Source of the DNA: Pascua guehoae | Lineage: Eukaryota; Basidiomycota; Tremellomycetes; Trichosporonales; Trichosporonaceae | Direction: 5' to 3' | Assembly (NCBI GenBank): GCA_001600415.1 | Contig: BCJX01000019.1 | Location: 59,888-123,887 of the forward strand | Length of the DNA stretch: 64,000 nt | Part shown: piece after piece, positions 9,406-21,340 of the stretch | Numbering within the stretch: the first letter of the stretch is position 1 | Layout: each line of letters opens with the position of its first letter | Notes under the pieces: generated by a model | The model's input: only the letters and a program-made list of their open reading frames with translations | What the model was told of the DNA's origin: nothing | Database searches by the model: none | Made by a program: the position numbers and the translations under genes

Positions 9406-11525
9406 ATGTCCTACGACGAAGAGGACAAGCGGTCATATCCGCCCACCAACGACCTCGATGTCGAGTCGGCCGCCGTCCGCATCTCAGACACGAGCTCGGA
9501 TGACTTGAAAGACATCGACCCCGACAGCGGCGTCAAGCGCGCGCTCAAGACGCGCCACGTGAGCATGATGGCGCTCGCTGGAATTATTGTGAGTTTGTCC
9601 CGTCCCATCCATTCAATTGCAGCAAGCAAGTGCAGCTAGACCCGAGACAATACGAGAGTCGCATCCCAAGCATCGACGTGCGGTTCTCGTACATGTACTA
9701 CAGTCAAAGCTCCCGCAATGACAACCTCAACTCGTCAGCTAACCATGCCCAGGGCCCCGGTCTGCTCATCGGCTCGGGTGGCGCGCTCGCCAGCGGCGGT
9801 CCCGCATCGCTCATTATCGGCTTTGCCGTCATTGGCATCATTGCATTCAGCATCATGCAAAGTCTGGGCGAGCTCACGACGCTCTACCCGACCGGCGGCG
9901 CGTTTACGGGCCTCGCCGACCGCTTTGTCGACAAGGCATTCGGCGTCGCCATTGGGTGGAACTACTTTATCATCTGGTTCTGCGTGCTCGCAAACGAATA
10001 TAATGCCCTGTCGAGTATCTTTGTCTTCTGGGAACCCAAAGTGCCCCTCTACGGCTGGTTTTTGATCTTTTGGGTGCGTCGGCGGTTGATGTTATTACAC
10101 TCCAGTAGCTAACGCTGCCCCAGTTCCTGTTCCTCGGCTTCCAGCTCCTTGGCGTCGAGACGTTTGGCGAGGCAGAGTTCTGGCTCGCACTCATCAAGCT
10201 CGTCGGCTTGGTCGTCTACTTTCTCTTCTCCATCATGTGAGTTTGTTTTGGTCGTGCACAATTTCTGCACATGCACACCACCCCAACTCGGCTCCCTGCA
10301 GGTCTCCTAGGCCGACGTGAACGCCACTGACATCGGCAGTTATGTCTCTGGTGGCGTCAAGGGCGCACCCGCCATCGGTTTCCAATATTGGCGCGACCCT
10401 GGTCCGTGGGTCAACGGCTTCCGTGGCGTCGCCACCGTGTTTGTCTTCTGCTCGACTTTCTACGCGGGTGTAGAATCCATTGCCGTCGCCGCCACCGAGA
10501 CCAAGAACCCAGGCCGGGCCGTCCCGCTCGCCATCCGCCAGGTCTTCTTCCGCATCGTCTTCATCTACATGGGTGCGTAAACATGAACGTGGTGCCGTGT
10601 TGAGGCATGGCTGACATATTCCCCAGGCTCGGCCTTCTTCTTTGGCCTCACATGTCCTTCTAATGCCGACGGACTGGTCAACGGCGAGGCTCGTGCACTC
10701 AAGAGTCCGATGACCATTGCCATCCAGACCGCGGGCTGGGAAGGCGGCGTGCACCTCATCAACGCGTTCATCTTTGTGAGTGTCTTGTGCGGGGGACCAG
10801 AGTGGCCCCTTGGGACAGACAACCTCTGTGACTGCCAGTGTGCCGCATACTCTGTGCCCAGAGCTAACCCTGCCCAGATCACCTGCCTCTCAGCCTGCAA
10901 CAGCTCCATCTACATTGGCTCGCGCACGCTCCTGTACATGGGCCAAAATAAAAAGGCCCCCAAGTTCCTCGGCTGGACCGACCGCCGCGGTGTCCCCATC
11001 CCGGCCATTGTGGTGACCAACCTCTTTGGCGCCCTCTCGATGATGAACGTCAGCACGGGCGCGGGCCAGGCTTACGGGTACATTATCAACCTCTCTGGCG
11101 TGTCCACGTTCCTCGTCTGGGGGTCCATCTCATTCATCCACATTCGCTTCCGCAAGGGCTGGGAGGCGCAGGGCCACTCGCCCAACGAGCTCCCCTTCAA
11201 GTCGTTCCTGTACCCCTACAATGCCTACTTTGGCCTCGCGGCAAACATCTTCCTCGCCCTCGTCCAGGGCTGGACATATATCAAGCCATTCAACGCCGGC
11301 TCGTTTGTCGACGCCTACATTCTCCTCCCCCTCTTTGGCATCATCTTTGTCGTCTACAAGCTCATCTTCAAGACGCGCTTTTGGCGTGCACACGAAATGG
11401 ACCTCATGTCCGGCCGCAGGAAGGACATTGACGAGATCCTCCACGCACAAGATGAACACGCCGCCATCGAAGCGTCTAGCGGCAGGAGGCCGTCCGTCTG
11501 GAAGCGCATGTTGCAGAATGCCTAA
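9406..11525 (+). CDS. Amino-acid permease (YAT/AAT family, APC superfamily)
   Basis: Six exons: 9406-9588, 9753-10073, 10124-10236, 10340-10572, 10627-10775 and 10878-11525; about 548 aa. It imports amino acids with protons across the plasma membrane. The first helix carries the signature GPGLLIGSGGALASGGPAS, formed exactly at the first splice junction. Further family blocks are QSLGELTTLYPTGGAF, EFWLALIKLVG, YWRDPGPWVNGF, AVAATETKNPGRAVP and FLGWTDRRGVPIPAI. About 12 membrane segments are expected. The N-terminal tail of about 50 residues is Asp/Ser-rich with lysines, the usual site for ubiquitin-controlled endocytosis. For intron 3 only the acceptor at 10338-10339 (after CTGAC) restores the frame. 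The closer AG dinucleotides give stops. Tandem with the racemase gene upstream. Confidence 0.93.
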
Positions 11526-11947
11526 TCCCCCCGCCGCCTCAAACTCGACACACGGCAGCGTACGGGCCATACCCGGGGCCCGGTTTCTGTGCCTTCATGT
11601 TTATAGACGTCTCGTTTGTACAATATACTCTAGGTATCCAGGTGCATTGGTTCGCGAGCTGTCGAGTGTGCACGGACAAGGCGGGTTGCAGTGTGTGGAG
11701 ACTAACCCCCTGAGCTCGGACAGCCTCCTCACCTTGTCCCTGGGTTGATAGCTTCCTCCCATCTTCCCCCTTCCCGCAGCGACATGGGAGTCACAGGGCT
11801 TTACATTGTAACCTTGCAAGGACGCTCGGACGGCCCACAAGGCTTGTGCGTCACACACCACCGTTAGTGAAATGCTGCTCGTCCATGCGCTGGACGTGGG
11901 CAGTCTGTCACAAGCCCCAGCATGATTCTCATCCGGGTCTGGGGTGA

Positions 11948-12304
11948 GGTAGTCCCGGCGCATACAGAGAAAGAACAGCCGATGCGACGGCTGCACGTCT
12001 CTTGATCGCGCACCGAGTCCATTGCAGAGTGTCGCACGCTCAACCCCAAGGTCATGATCATGCACTCTACAGCTCTACACCGATGAGATGGGCACGAATG
12101 CGGCTTCAGAGTACATACCCCTGGGGTACTGTGCGCGGCGATCCGGTGGATGTCCCGAACGCACGCCTCCATGTAGATACCCCCAAGGCCGGGGGTGCGG
12201 GCAGCGACGCCGCGGACAACGTCCAATGACCTGAAGTAGCCCACCACGTTGTCAGCGGCAGGCAGCCTCCGTCCCTCGTCCTCATACATGTGCGTATGGT
12301 ACAT
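11948..12304 (-). CDS. Possible small gene, unknown product
   Basis: A weakly supported model in the 850-base gap after the permease. An ATG at 12304 opens 62 coding-like codons containing NVVGYFRSLDVVRGVAARTP and GIYMEACVRDIHRI, ending at a GTATGT donor (exon 12304-12119). Joining to an acceptor just before 11,994 gives a short Ala-rich tail ending at 11948. A second frame (ending 11601) is also open. I recognise no family. It could be a relic. The remainder of the 11526-12378 gap shows nothing. Confidence 0.25.
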
Positions 12305-12378
12305 CGTAAAGACATGCTACAACGACAACAGTCCAGTCCTCTAGATGCGATTGTGCGGGGTTGACACGCCCAGCCCTG

Positions 12379-13748
12379 TCAGTGCTGGTCAACTCCAGCA
12401 TACATGGGGGCGTGCGTCGGCTCCCGTTTCCTCAACACCGGCGGCATGCCGTAGTGGAGAAACGACGTGCCCTCATACACCCATTCACTCTGCTGGGGCT
12501 GTGCTGGTGGGGGATTGCGTGGCGCGAGCTCTAGTGGCGTCGTTGTCTGGGTCCACGGGGCTGCTTGGGGTGTCGGCTCCGCCAGCATCCCTGTCCCCAT
12601 CCCCGTCCCCATCCCCGTCCCCATCCCCGACTCCACCCCCCACCCCATCCCCACCCCGCGGGCCGATATCGCCGTCGCTTTCCCGCCGCCGTACTTTTGC
12701 GGGCCGTTCTTGCGGCCAAACGGGCTCCACTTGCGCTGCCGCTCGGTCCTGTGCGGTTGGCCACTATCAGGGATACGGAGGGGGGCACTGACCTCTGCAT
12801 GGGCCGTGTCATGCGTGCGCTTGCCGCCGGCCAGGACTGGGGCGGGTGCGTGGGCGACAGGAGCGGGAGGCGAGGCGGATTGGGCGGGTCGGGGCGTCGT
12901 CTTGGGCGGGGGAGTCGTCTTGGGCGGAGGTGCAGACTTTGGCGAAGTGGTCGACTTGGGTGGAGAAGCAGACTTTGGCGGGTCGGGGCGGAGAGGAGGC
13001 ACGTCGCGGACATACTCTCCGTCCTCGTCAAAGTCGTCGTCTTTGTACTCTCTCCCAAACGCGCTCCATGGGACCGAAAAGGTCGAGACGGTGATTTCGC
13101 CATTGGCCAGGCGGATGTTTGGGTCGTATTTGCCATACTCTGCAGGATCGATCTCTTCCTTGTCGGCGTGGTCCATGGCATGGTCACCGCGACTGTACTG
13201 CAGGAGCATGGCCTTGCGACAGAACTCGCGCACGGCTGGGAGGGACGGCATTGTCGACATGTCCACTGCGCCGGTCTTTTCGAGTGTCGCATATGCCTCG
13301 TCTTGTCAGCGCTCGAACAGAGCCAGGTGGGTCGACTCACTATATCGTACACCTTGTCAGTCCACGAGGCACAGAACTCGATGTACTGCGTCAACGAATC
13401 GAACTTTCGAAGCCCCCGCTGTTGGGCGTCCGCAAACAGGTGCATGCTTGTTGCCATCAGCGTCGCCCTCTGCGGGCCACCTCTGGCGTTCACTTACAGG
13501 CTGTGTACTTTGTCAAATATCGCAAGCTTGAAGCATATCCCATCAATGTCCTTCCATGAGCCAGATGTAGCCGCCTTCTCCCAAGCCTCGAGAGCCCCGT
13601 TGGCTGCACTAAACGTCCGCTCGCCGTCCTTCCAAGAGTCGAAGGGAGGCGGGACGTGGGATCCCGGTCGGCGCCGAGGAGGACACGGAAACGACCAGTC
13701 CAAGTCGGGGTAGACAAGTGGTGCAAGCGGACGGCGGGGCCTCGGCAT
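12379..13748 (-). CDS. Hypothetical proline-rich protein
   Basis: Three exons, 13748-13498, 13446-13341 and 13296-12379, about 424 aa. The splice model gives an unbroken sequence (SWKDIDGICFKLAIFDKVHS, then MHLFADAQQRGLRKFDSL and YATLEKTGAVDMSTMPSL). The N-terminal 190 residues look folded and helical. From about 210 on it is disordered, with repeated SPPKS/TPPKT units, a run of GMGT repeats coded by a 12-nt tandem repeat, and a conserved-looking basic patch RKWSPFGRKNGPQKYGGG. It has no signal peptide or membrane segment, and I recognise no family. The acidic KDDDFDEDGEYV and the basic patch suggest an interaction or nuclear protein, but that is a guess. A 44-nt intron-like segment near 12770 was not removed, because removal breaks the frame. 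Confidence 0.6.
12585..12630. repeat. 12-nt tandem repeat (CATCCCCGTCCC)
   Basis: About four copies, coding for GMGT repeats on the minus strand in the proline-rich protein gene. The unit length is a multiple of three, so expansion keeps the frame. Confidence 0.75.
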
Positions 13749-14727
13749 GGTAGACAGTGGATGGGACAAAGAGCGGTTGATTGGGGAAGAGGAAGTATAG
13801 AGAGCAACGTTGGTCGCGTTTAAAGCGTCGTTGTTGGAATGGGTAGCTAGGTAAGTACAGCAGTGGTTTCATTTATTGGGCTGTGTCGGTCATGACTGCA
13901 GCGCCGGATGTGGTGCCTGGCCCGTCTGCCGTTTCATAAACATCGGACAGGGGACGTAGGCGGTGCATGCAGTGCTTGCCATACCGCGCTACCCGCTCTC
14001 AGCTCTTCATACAGTAATCCGTCAATGCGTCAATAATGCTCCCTGTCAACGTGATACACTCAGCGACAAAGTTTGCACAGCTCTCAACACTTGCGTTTGG
14101 TCATGGGTCTAGTCCCATTCCCCTTGGTGAGATCAAATATGGCGGCGACTGCAAGACACAGCATTTACCATGCTACGTGGGGCACGTTTCAACCCCGTTT
14201 CAACCCCCGTGCAACCGAGATGCAATCTGCAAAACCCCATGGTACTTTTCTGACACAGCTGTGTATCAGAGTAGGTGATGCTGTGCATGGTGTGTCTAGG
14301 CTATGCCGAGTAGCGCAAGCTGAAACTCTTCAGGACGGTGCATTGCAAAGTTGTACTGCAAGAGCCACTGATGGCACCATGGAGTGTACACAGCCTCCAC
14401 GTTGAGTCGTAGCTCGCCGCTTTAATAATATCCTGTTGGTTTCTCATCAAGTCGTTCTCCCCTCTTTGAAGCTCACATCTCTCGACATTCCTCCACTCTC
14501 CCAGCCTCCTGTTTGTCCAACCGGCGTCCATTGTCTCCAACCCGCTCCATTCCTCAAGAAGCGATGATACCGCCAAAGAGTCTGACGGTGAGCCTACCCC
14601 CGCTCCCACAGTATACTTACTGTTCAAGTACACCCGCCTCCTCAAACGGTACCGTCCCACAGTCGTTTGGTCTTCGCCCCGAACCAAGCCACTTTACAAG
14701 GACATCAAACCTGTCGTGGCTTTCGCA
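13749..14727. other. Intergenic, divergent promoter region
   Basis: No independent gene. From about 14477 to 14727 the frame is open and in phase with the next gene, reading for example VYLLFKYTRLLKRYRP, but without an ATG. It may be part of that gene if an upstream exon supplies the start. Confidence 0.45.
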
Positions 14728-16664
14728 ATGAAAGACTCCGCCGTCCCGATGCGTCCCATACCGGATAAAGTGATCGAGGGTCTGATCGACGATCTGCACT
14801 ACGGTCTCGACGATGCTAGGTGCCCAAAGAGATACTTTGACTTTATGAAGTCAAAGAGCCGCCGTGGTCTCCAGACCAGGCGGACGAATTACAACGACTG
14901 CACATCCGTGGTACACAACGAAGCCGACATGGGACGACACCTCGACCAGCTCTTTGGCAACGCTCTCAACGACATTATGGTCACCTCGGCGTTCCGACTT
15001 GATCGGAAACATTATTACGACCCGACCTACCACGCTGAGCATTCCGTCTCGTATAACAAGCTGGTCCTCACCGTCGATGAGAAGGCCAAGGTAGCCCGCG
15101 GAGAGCGCTGGCCGTTGGCGAGTGCTCGGATAGACAGGTGTATCAAAGTCAGAACAGTGGGGGCAGGCATGAAAATGGTCGTGCTCTCTCTGTTAGAGCT
15201 AAAACACTATAGAGTGGCACCCAACGAAGTGTTCAAAGCCCTGGAGGAAGAATTCGGCCGCCTGGCAGCAAAGGACAACCAGGGCCACAGTCTACAGGTC
15301 GTCTCCCGCCTCGTGGACGACCAGTCCGCCAACTCGGGTCGCGTCGACTCGACGGATGACAGCCCGATCCCTGGCAAGAAGATCCAGATATCAATCGATG
15401 GCAAGGTCGAGGCCCTGAGCCCCGAAAGAGTCACTGTCTACACGCTCATTATGGAGGTGTACGCCTACTGCAAAGTCTCCAACACACCATGGGGACTGAT
15501 TACGACTGGCGACCGCTTCTTTTTCGTCCAAGTCGGCGAAGACGGTTCTGCCCGGTTTTCCACCGCGTTTGGCCCCACCTCCAAGCTTCCGGGAGGCAAG
15601 TCGATCACCCTTCTCGAGGCCATGGCAGCCACGGCGCTGGAGAACATGTGCTCGAAGGATCTCCCAGAAGCTCCCTCCTCTCAATTAGACAGTGACTCGT
15701 CCACTGATAGCTGCGTGGATACGACCGTGAGTTTTCAGCTCCCACAGTCTGTTAACCGTAAAGGACGACGAGACAAGCGATCAGAATGGACAACCGCCAC
15801 GCGCCAAAGCTCCGCAGCGTGGGCTCGCCAACCGAGTTGTTGGTGGATCGGTAAGTGCCGCGCCTCGCCGACACCCATTATCATACTGACAGTCAGGCCA
15901 CTACGAAGGCTCCAGCTACAACACGTCCCGCCATCCCCCAACCCCGCCATCGAACGCCCTCGCCCGTTTTGCACCAGTCTGATGCCTCGATGCGTTCCGT
16001 CACTCCCCCCCACATTACAGCCCCCGCCACCAAACCGAGGCAGTACGATACCCCCAAGCGTCAGAACCTCGGGCGCAACGATTCGGCGTCGCCTCCTCGC
16101 CTTCGGCCCAATGCCGACCAGTACTCCTCCGTGCCCGGCCGAGATGTTGACCGACATCTCGACAGTCGCTCCACTCGAGGGGTTGCCGCTCAGCCAGCAG
16201 TGCGACACGCTCCGGCCTACAGGGGCAATGTGGCGCCAGCACAACGCGCCGCTGAACGATCAGGAGCCCACCGTGATCCTCACTACAATACAAAGACGAC
16301 CCCACATCCACCACATCCAACTCGGACAGATCAGAAAGCTACTGCGCCACAACAGCCTTCCATCCGTCCGTCTCAGTATCCTCACGCACAACCGACGCGT
16401 CGCGACCAACTCGAAAGTCGACTGCACCAAGGCACACGCCAAGCCTCGTCGACTTCCGGCAGGCACAACTTGGTAAGTACTGCCCGGGACCAAAGACCCC
16501 ACCACGCAGTGAGCCAATTGCAGACTGGGGCGATGCGCTCGATGCTGATAACCCGAGATACCAGAAACGGGGGCGAGGGAGGGCGTAGCCCCGCTACGCG
16601 CGTACCACGAGAGCCGGGAGGACGCAGTCCGGGAGGAGAAGAGAAGGCAGTGGGGGAAGAATAG
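14728..16664 (+). CDS. Unknown protein, possible PD-(D/E)XK-like core plus disordered tail
   Basis: Model: 14728-15726, 15764-15850 and 15897-16664, with introns of 37 and 46 nt; about 617 aa. A further 51-nt GTAAGT...GCAG intron in phase near 16471-16521 is possible. The first 330 residues look folded: RTNYNDCTSVVHNEADMGRH, then MKMVVLSLLELKHYRVAP, and later WGLITTGDRFFFVQVGEDG. The strand VVLSLLELKHY with an upstream Asp (ARIDRC) resembles the D...ExK layout of PD-(D/E)XK nuclease folds, as found in some fungal kinase-associated and effector-like proteins. This is inference from a short motif. The C-terminal 280 residues are rich in Pro, Arg, Gln, Ser and Thr and disordered. The start is uncertain, because the frame stays open 250 bases upstream without an ATG. 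Confidence 0.55.
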
Positions 16665-17054
16665 GTTGTAGACGTGTTGCTGTAACAGGGCCATGTTGTA
16701 TGTACATCACTTGGGCACTTGCTGCAAGACTTGGCAGAGTTGTCGGTCGGGATCTTGCAGAATCTGAAGCTGAGAGCTGATGATTGTGCTCGGCAGTCGT
16801 TAATTTCGATCAGCAGGTTGTCCAGTCACTTGACTAGATTTGAACATTGTGGTCTTCATGCCTGCGTTGTCAGAGTGTAATAGCCGTGTACAAGTAGATT
16901 GACTCGCCATGGATCGACTCTCGTGCGTAGTCTAGAGTGCCGAGCGGAAACGTGTTCTTGCTCCAACCGAGGCTCCGATGTTCCGAGTACTTGTCAATTT
17001 TCGTGGCATGCAGCTCTTTAGTCTTGTACTCTCTACAACAAAAACGCCACTTGG
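16665..17054. other. Intergenic between convergent genes
   Basis: 390 bases between two 3' ends. AT-richer than its surroundings. No gene seen. Confidence 0.5.
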
Positions 17055-18901
17055 CTACAGCTTTGCCGTCGCCTTTTCCTCACCCCTTGCGTCCTTGTTC
17101 CACTCTCCCGCATTGAGTGTCGTCAAGAACCGCCAAATGGCGTCGGCCAGCTCCTGGGGTTTCTCCTGCACGACCTGGCGTCAGCGCATGCTCCCAGACG
17201 AAGTACTTACGAGATGGGACGCGTCGGGGATGCGCTCGTTGCGGGCAAACGGCGGGCGCCAGCTCATCTCGTGTGCAATCTTTTCGCCGCCGAGCCAAAA
17301 CTCGTCGCCCGACATGAGCATACCCGTGGGCATGGCGAGGGACGCGAGCTGGTCCCAGCCCCAGTATGTGCTCTCGGGGTCGGAGAAGACGGCGGCCTCG
17401 GCCCACGGCGCCGTCGCGAGCATGACGGGCCCGTCGGGCTTGGACGCGTCGATGGGGACGAGGCTGTGGTCGAGCCAGAGCTCAAATACGTCGGCGTCCC
17501 AGCGCGAAAAGAGGGCATTGCCGCGGTTGGCTTCGGCGGCTGCGGCGCGCGAGGGCCATTCAGAGCGCCGCTTGAGCGCGCCGAGCGTCAGGGGGTAACC
17601 CTTGGCTGGGGCATTGACCATTTCGGGGTTGCACTGGCGTCAGCTGAGAAGTAATGAAACGGACAACGCAGAGCGTCTGGCAAAAAGACCAAAGGAGGTA
17701 AGAAGTATGGTGCGCCGAGACGCAGAGACTCACCATGGGCTCAACGAGGAGGAGCGCCTCGAACAGCTCTGGCCGCGCATGCGCAGCCTGCACGAGTGCA
17801 TTGCCGCCATACGAGTGTCCAATCGCTACGACCTTGCCCTTGCCCGCTGGCGCCGCGTCGTTCCACTCGAGCGTCCATGGCGCCTCGGTGTAGACCGCAG
17901 GCCGCACATGCTCGACAAAGTTGATAATGTCGCGAGCCGTGTCGCTCCACGAATGTGCAGCACCGAGCCGTCCGGCATTCAGGTCAATCGACGCGCCGTG
18001 GTGCGTGTCGTCGATGAGCCACACGTCGTCAATGACCACGTTGGTGCCCGTCCCCAAGGCGTCACCCGAGCCGAAGAGCGCGCCGGGGGAGTTGGCGTCG
18101 TGTGAGAGCAGCCGCTGGAGGGTCGGGTGCCAGTGCTGCTGTCAGCGAAGGTCACAGGCGCGTGGAGGACGCCTCCTGTCCTGTTCACTGCTGTCCCATC
18201 CCTGTCTCTCCGCATCATGGCACCTCTAACTTCCAATGCCCACCACCCTACCTCTCCGCAGCCCTTAGCCGCCCCCAGGCCACCCTCTCTGACAATCACC
18301 GCCCAAGTCATCCTCCTACTCGGGCTCATGCTCGTTCCCATTCTCGCATCCATCACCGTACCCATCCCGTCTCACTCGTCCCTCTACCGAGACTCACCTC
18401 ACTCTGCAGCCCACACGCCGAGGTCATGACGAGCGTCATCCCCCCACTGGGCTTCTCGCGCCGCCACCGCTCGGCATTGATCCACATCCCCGGCGCCTCC
18501 GCGCGCGTCGCGTCCTGGACGTTCCATCGGTGCGCGGTCCTGCGGATCTCGATACACTTGTCCTTTTCCGCCGCAATCCTCGCGTTGCGCGCGTCTTTCC
18601 CCTCGCCCTTTTCCGGACCCGAACCGTTACGGAAAGGATGCGAGCTGCGCGAGAGGTCCCCGGACGACTCGCGCAGGGAGCGCGGCCATGCGGCTGGCGC
18701 GGCGTGCTGTGTGCGTAGAAAGCCGCCAGGTGGGGCCGGGAACGCTGGCCGGGCAGGACGTTGTGGTGCGGAGGTACGTGGGGGGCGGGCGACGGGGAGG
18801 AGGTCGCGCGGAGGGATGCGCGGGGAGGGGGCTTGGGTCGCGCCCACGTAGGGCGGGTAGCTTGCGATGCGCCGCGACATGAGGATGCGCGAGGTTTGCA
18901 T
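17055..18901 (-). CDS. Alpha/beta hydrolase
   Basis: Four exons, 18901-18398, 18135-17734, 17633-17211 and 17174-17055, all in phase 0; 482 aa. The hydrolase core starts after a long basic, Pro-rich N-terminal half (about residues 1-150) that looks disordered and could carry targeting information. Core elements: GMTLVMTSACGLQSEHWHPT (strand plus oxyanion region), VWLIDDTHHGAS, the nucleophile elbow VVAIGHSYGGNA (Ser), a likely acid in LMSGDEFWLGG, and the catalytic His in IPDASHLV. This layout matches peroxisomal or secondary-metabolism hydrolases of the LPX1/toxin-biosynthesis type, but the substrate is unknown. Intron 1 (18136-18397, 262 nt) is longer than the others. Confidence 0.85.
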
Positions 18902-19520
18902 CGTGTTGTCGAGTAGGTGGGTAGAAAGTGGATGGTTGGTGTTAGTTGTTGCCAGGCCAGGTTTGTAACAAGAGTGTCTGGGGGTGGGATGGATGGTAAC
19001 CGATTGCCGAGTGCAAACGTCACAATCGGCTATTTGGCGTCTGTGGGGGCCGGCGGGCGCCGAGCGCCCGCTCTCCCTCCGCCTCTGCTACTGCCTGTTC
19101 TCTTTATCGCCTGGACGTCGCATTCGCTTTGGTCTCGTTTGCTTACAAACCATAGGTCGTCTGAACGTCAAGTATAGCATACAGAGTCAAGCAACAATGC
19201 CAAGAATGCTCCGGATCATGGTGTGAGGTACAACCAATCGTCGCACGGTCTCCATCACTCAAGGGGGGATCTACCCTGTGCTTACACACTTCGGCAACTA
19301 CAAGTAAATGCCGCAGCACCGTCCACCGTGGACGTGGACGTGACCCCCGTTCAGATCAAACCGTGGGTTATCGGAAACGGGAGTAGGCTGGGTCAGAGGA
19401 TTGACGCTCTGGAGAGTAATGGCATGTGCCGCAGAGTACGTGTACCATCTCCTACATCACAGCTCTGCCAGCTACAACTAATGTCCTGCTCGACCCTGCA
19501 GCACGGTGACCCCCTGCGCC
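18902..19520. other. Intergenic, no supported gene
   Basis: About 620 bases. The promoter of the hydrolase gene (right side of that gene) and the 3' region of the NmrA-like gene. No gene seen. Confidence 0.45.
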
Positions 19521-20614
19521 TCACTTTGCCCACTTTGCGACAACCTCAGCGAGCGTCTTTTTCTGCACACCCTTGGTCTCAAAGACATTCGGCGTCGTAA
19601 ACTTGCCCTCTCCCCAGAGCTTGCGCCAGCCTGCGCCGAGCGCCTGGGCAGCGCCCTTCTTGCTCTGCGCCGCATAGTCGGCGTCTGTGAAATCGCTAAC
19701 GGCCGTGGGCTTGCCGTGGACTTTGGCGAGCTCGTCGACGAGTTCCTGGCCCGTAAAGTCGATTTCGGTAACCGTGTACGCCTGCCCTCCCTCGAGGTCG
19801 GGGCTGACGACGAGCTGCGCCACCGCCTCGGCGACATAGGGCACAGTGACAACGCCAAACCGGCTGCCGAGCGCACCCTCGCCGCCGTAAATCTGCAGCG
19901 TGTTGGCGCGCACGTCGACGCCACCAAACTCGCGCATCCCGAAAAAGGCAGTGTCGAATAGCCCGTTGGCCACGATGGTCACTGGAAGACCTAGTGACTT
20001 GGCCCGCTGGAGTGCAAAGGCCTTGCCGAACAGGTATGGGTTCGACTTGTCGGCCGCCTCGGCGGCGGGCCAGTGTGCGGTGAACCACGACGGGATGTAC
20101 ACTTGGAGGTTGGCGCCCTTAAGGTGGTTTAGGAACTCGTAGTTTGCCGACTTTCCGGCGTTGCTGTGAGTCAGCAGACGTAAAGAAACTTGGAGGGCAT
20201 ACAAGAAGAGTGTGGGATATCAAACGCGTATCACAGGTGTAGCAGTGTGGTCGAGATGCAGCGGGGCTGTCACCCAAGGACGTCGACACTGTCCATGCGT
20301 GGGATGCCCAGTTCCAGTTCTCAGTCGCAGTGTAAAGTACCAGCTTCCAAATCGCGTCCTGCCACACACCACACACAACCCACTCACATCAGGACGTCAA
20401 CTCCATCCAGCGCATCGTGCACCTCAGCCTCGCTCGCACTGTCGAGATCGAGCACGCGCAGTTCGACACTCGAGGGCACGGCCGACACGTCAGAGGTGGG
20501 CCGGTGGAGCGCAATGAGCTTGAGCTTGCCCGCCGCCTGCGCTGCACCCAGAGTCTTGAGGAGCTGGCCGCCAAGTTGGCCAGAGACACCGATGAGCGCG
20601 ACGGTGCGAACCAT
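19521..20614 (-). CDS. NmrA-like / isoflavone-reductase-like NAD(P)-binding oxidoreductase
   Basis: Two exons, 20614-20388 and 20163-19521, 289 aa. It begins with a Rossmann fold: VRTVALIGVSGQLGGQL, with the glycine motif GxSGxxG. After LDGVDVLINAGKSANYEF come the family landmarks YIPSWFTAHWP, the NPYLFGKAFALQRAKSLGLP helix and FGVVTVPYVAEAVAQLVVSP. Members are either small-molecule reductases or redox sensors such as NmrA. The tail LGAGWRKLWGEGKF suggests a normal-length protein of about 300 aa. No signal peptide. The intron (20164-20387, 224 nt) uses CTGACTCACAG at its end. Partner or substrate unknown. Confidence 0.88.
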
Positions 20615-21340
20615 GGTGAATGTGTACAGGGGTCGGGGGAGTCGGAAAGTGAAGGCGCGTCTGAGGGTGCGTGCGGCGAGGGGGCGAGTATGAGGGCGAG
20701 TGAGAGGGCGAGGGCGAGGGCGAGGCGAGTGTGAAAGCGAGTACTGTGAATGTGGATGGGACACGGGGATGTTGTGGTATGGGATTCTGGGTGGGATAGA
20801 AGCCGTTTGGGAACAGACTTGAACTGGACGAGGCAGGATGCCATCGCCATCATCACGCCATGGAATGCAGGCTGTACGCGGCATGCGGCATCTTGCGGCA
20901 TCACGGTCCGGCGCGCCCGGCGACCCCGCCACGCGCCCACACTGACGTCACTGCGGGGACCCACCGGCCACCGCCGGCAACGACGTGTTTTGCCACCACC
21001 CTCTGCGCGTCTTGCTCGAGACATCCGGAATCTTGACGCGTTCAAGCACGACATAGATAGCACCAAGCAAAGATAGGAGGCGGTGCCCGACTCGACTCGT
21101 ATACTCGAAAGGAAGCATACTCTGCAACTGGCGCCTGACACACACTGCATACTCGATACTACGCACTACAGACCTTCTCGATTGTGGTTCTGCAACGTGA
21201 GTACCCTCGGCCGCGGGGACCCAGCCAGCAGCCAGTCAAGTCAGCTAGCTCACTTTCGGATTTTCAGGATACATTTACTTCTGATCGCTGCCGCCCGGCG
21301 TCGGAGCCGGAGCCGGGGGGAGTACCGCGGCGTCGGCGCG
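20615..21340. other. Intergenic, no supported gene
   Basis: About 725 bases between the NmrA-like gene start and the Cys-rich small ORF. It contains purine-rich GAGGGCGAG-type repeats near 20660-20735 (leader of the NmrA-like gene). No gene seen. Confidence 0.45.

Noticed and set aside
12768..12811. 44-nt GTCAGT...CACAG segment as an intron in the proline-rich protein gene
   Set aside because: Removing it shifts the downstream frame and loses the long coherent C-terminal reading.
12467..13531. 354-codon open frame on the plus strand
   Set aside because: Antisense shadow of the spliced minus-strand gene, which has consistent splice sites and coding composition. The plus frame is Gly/Arg/Ser-rich and random.
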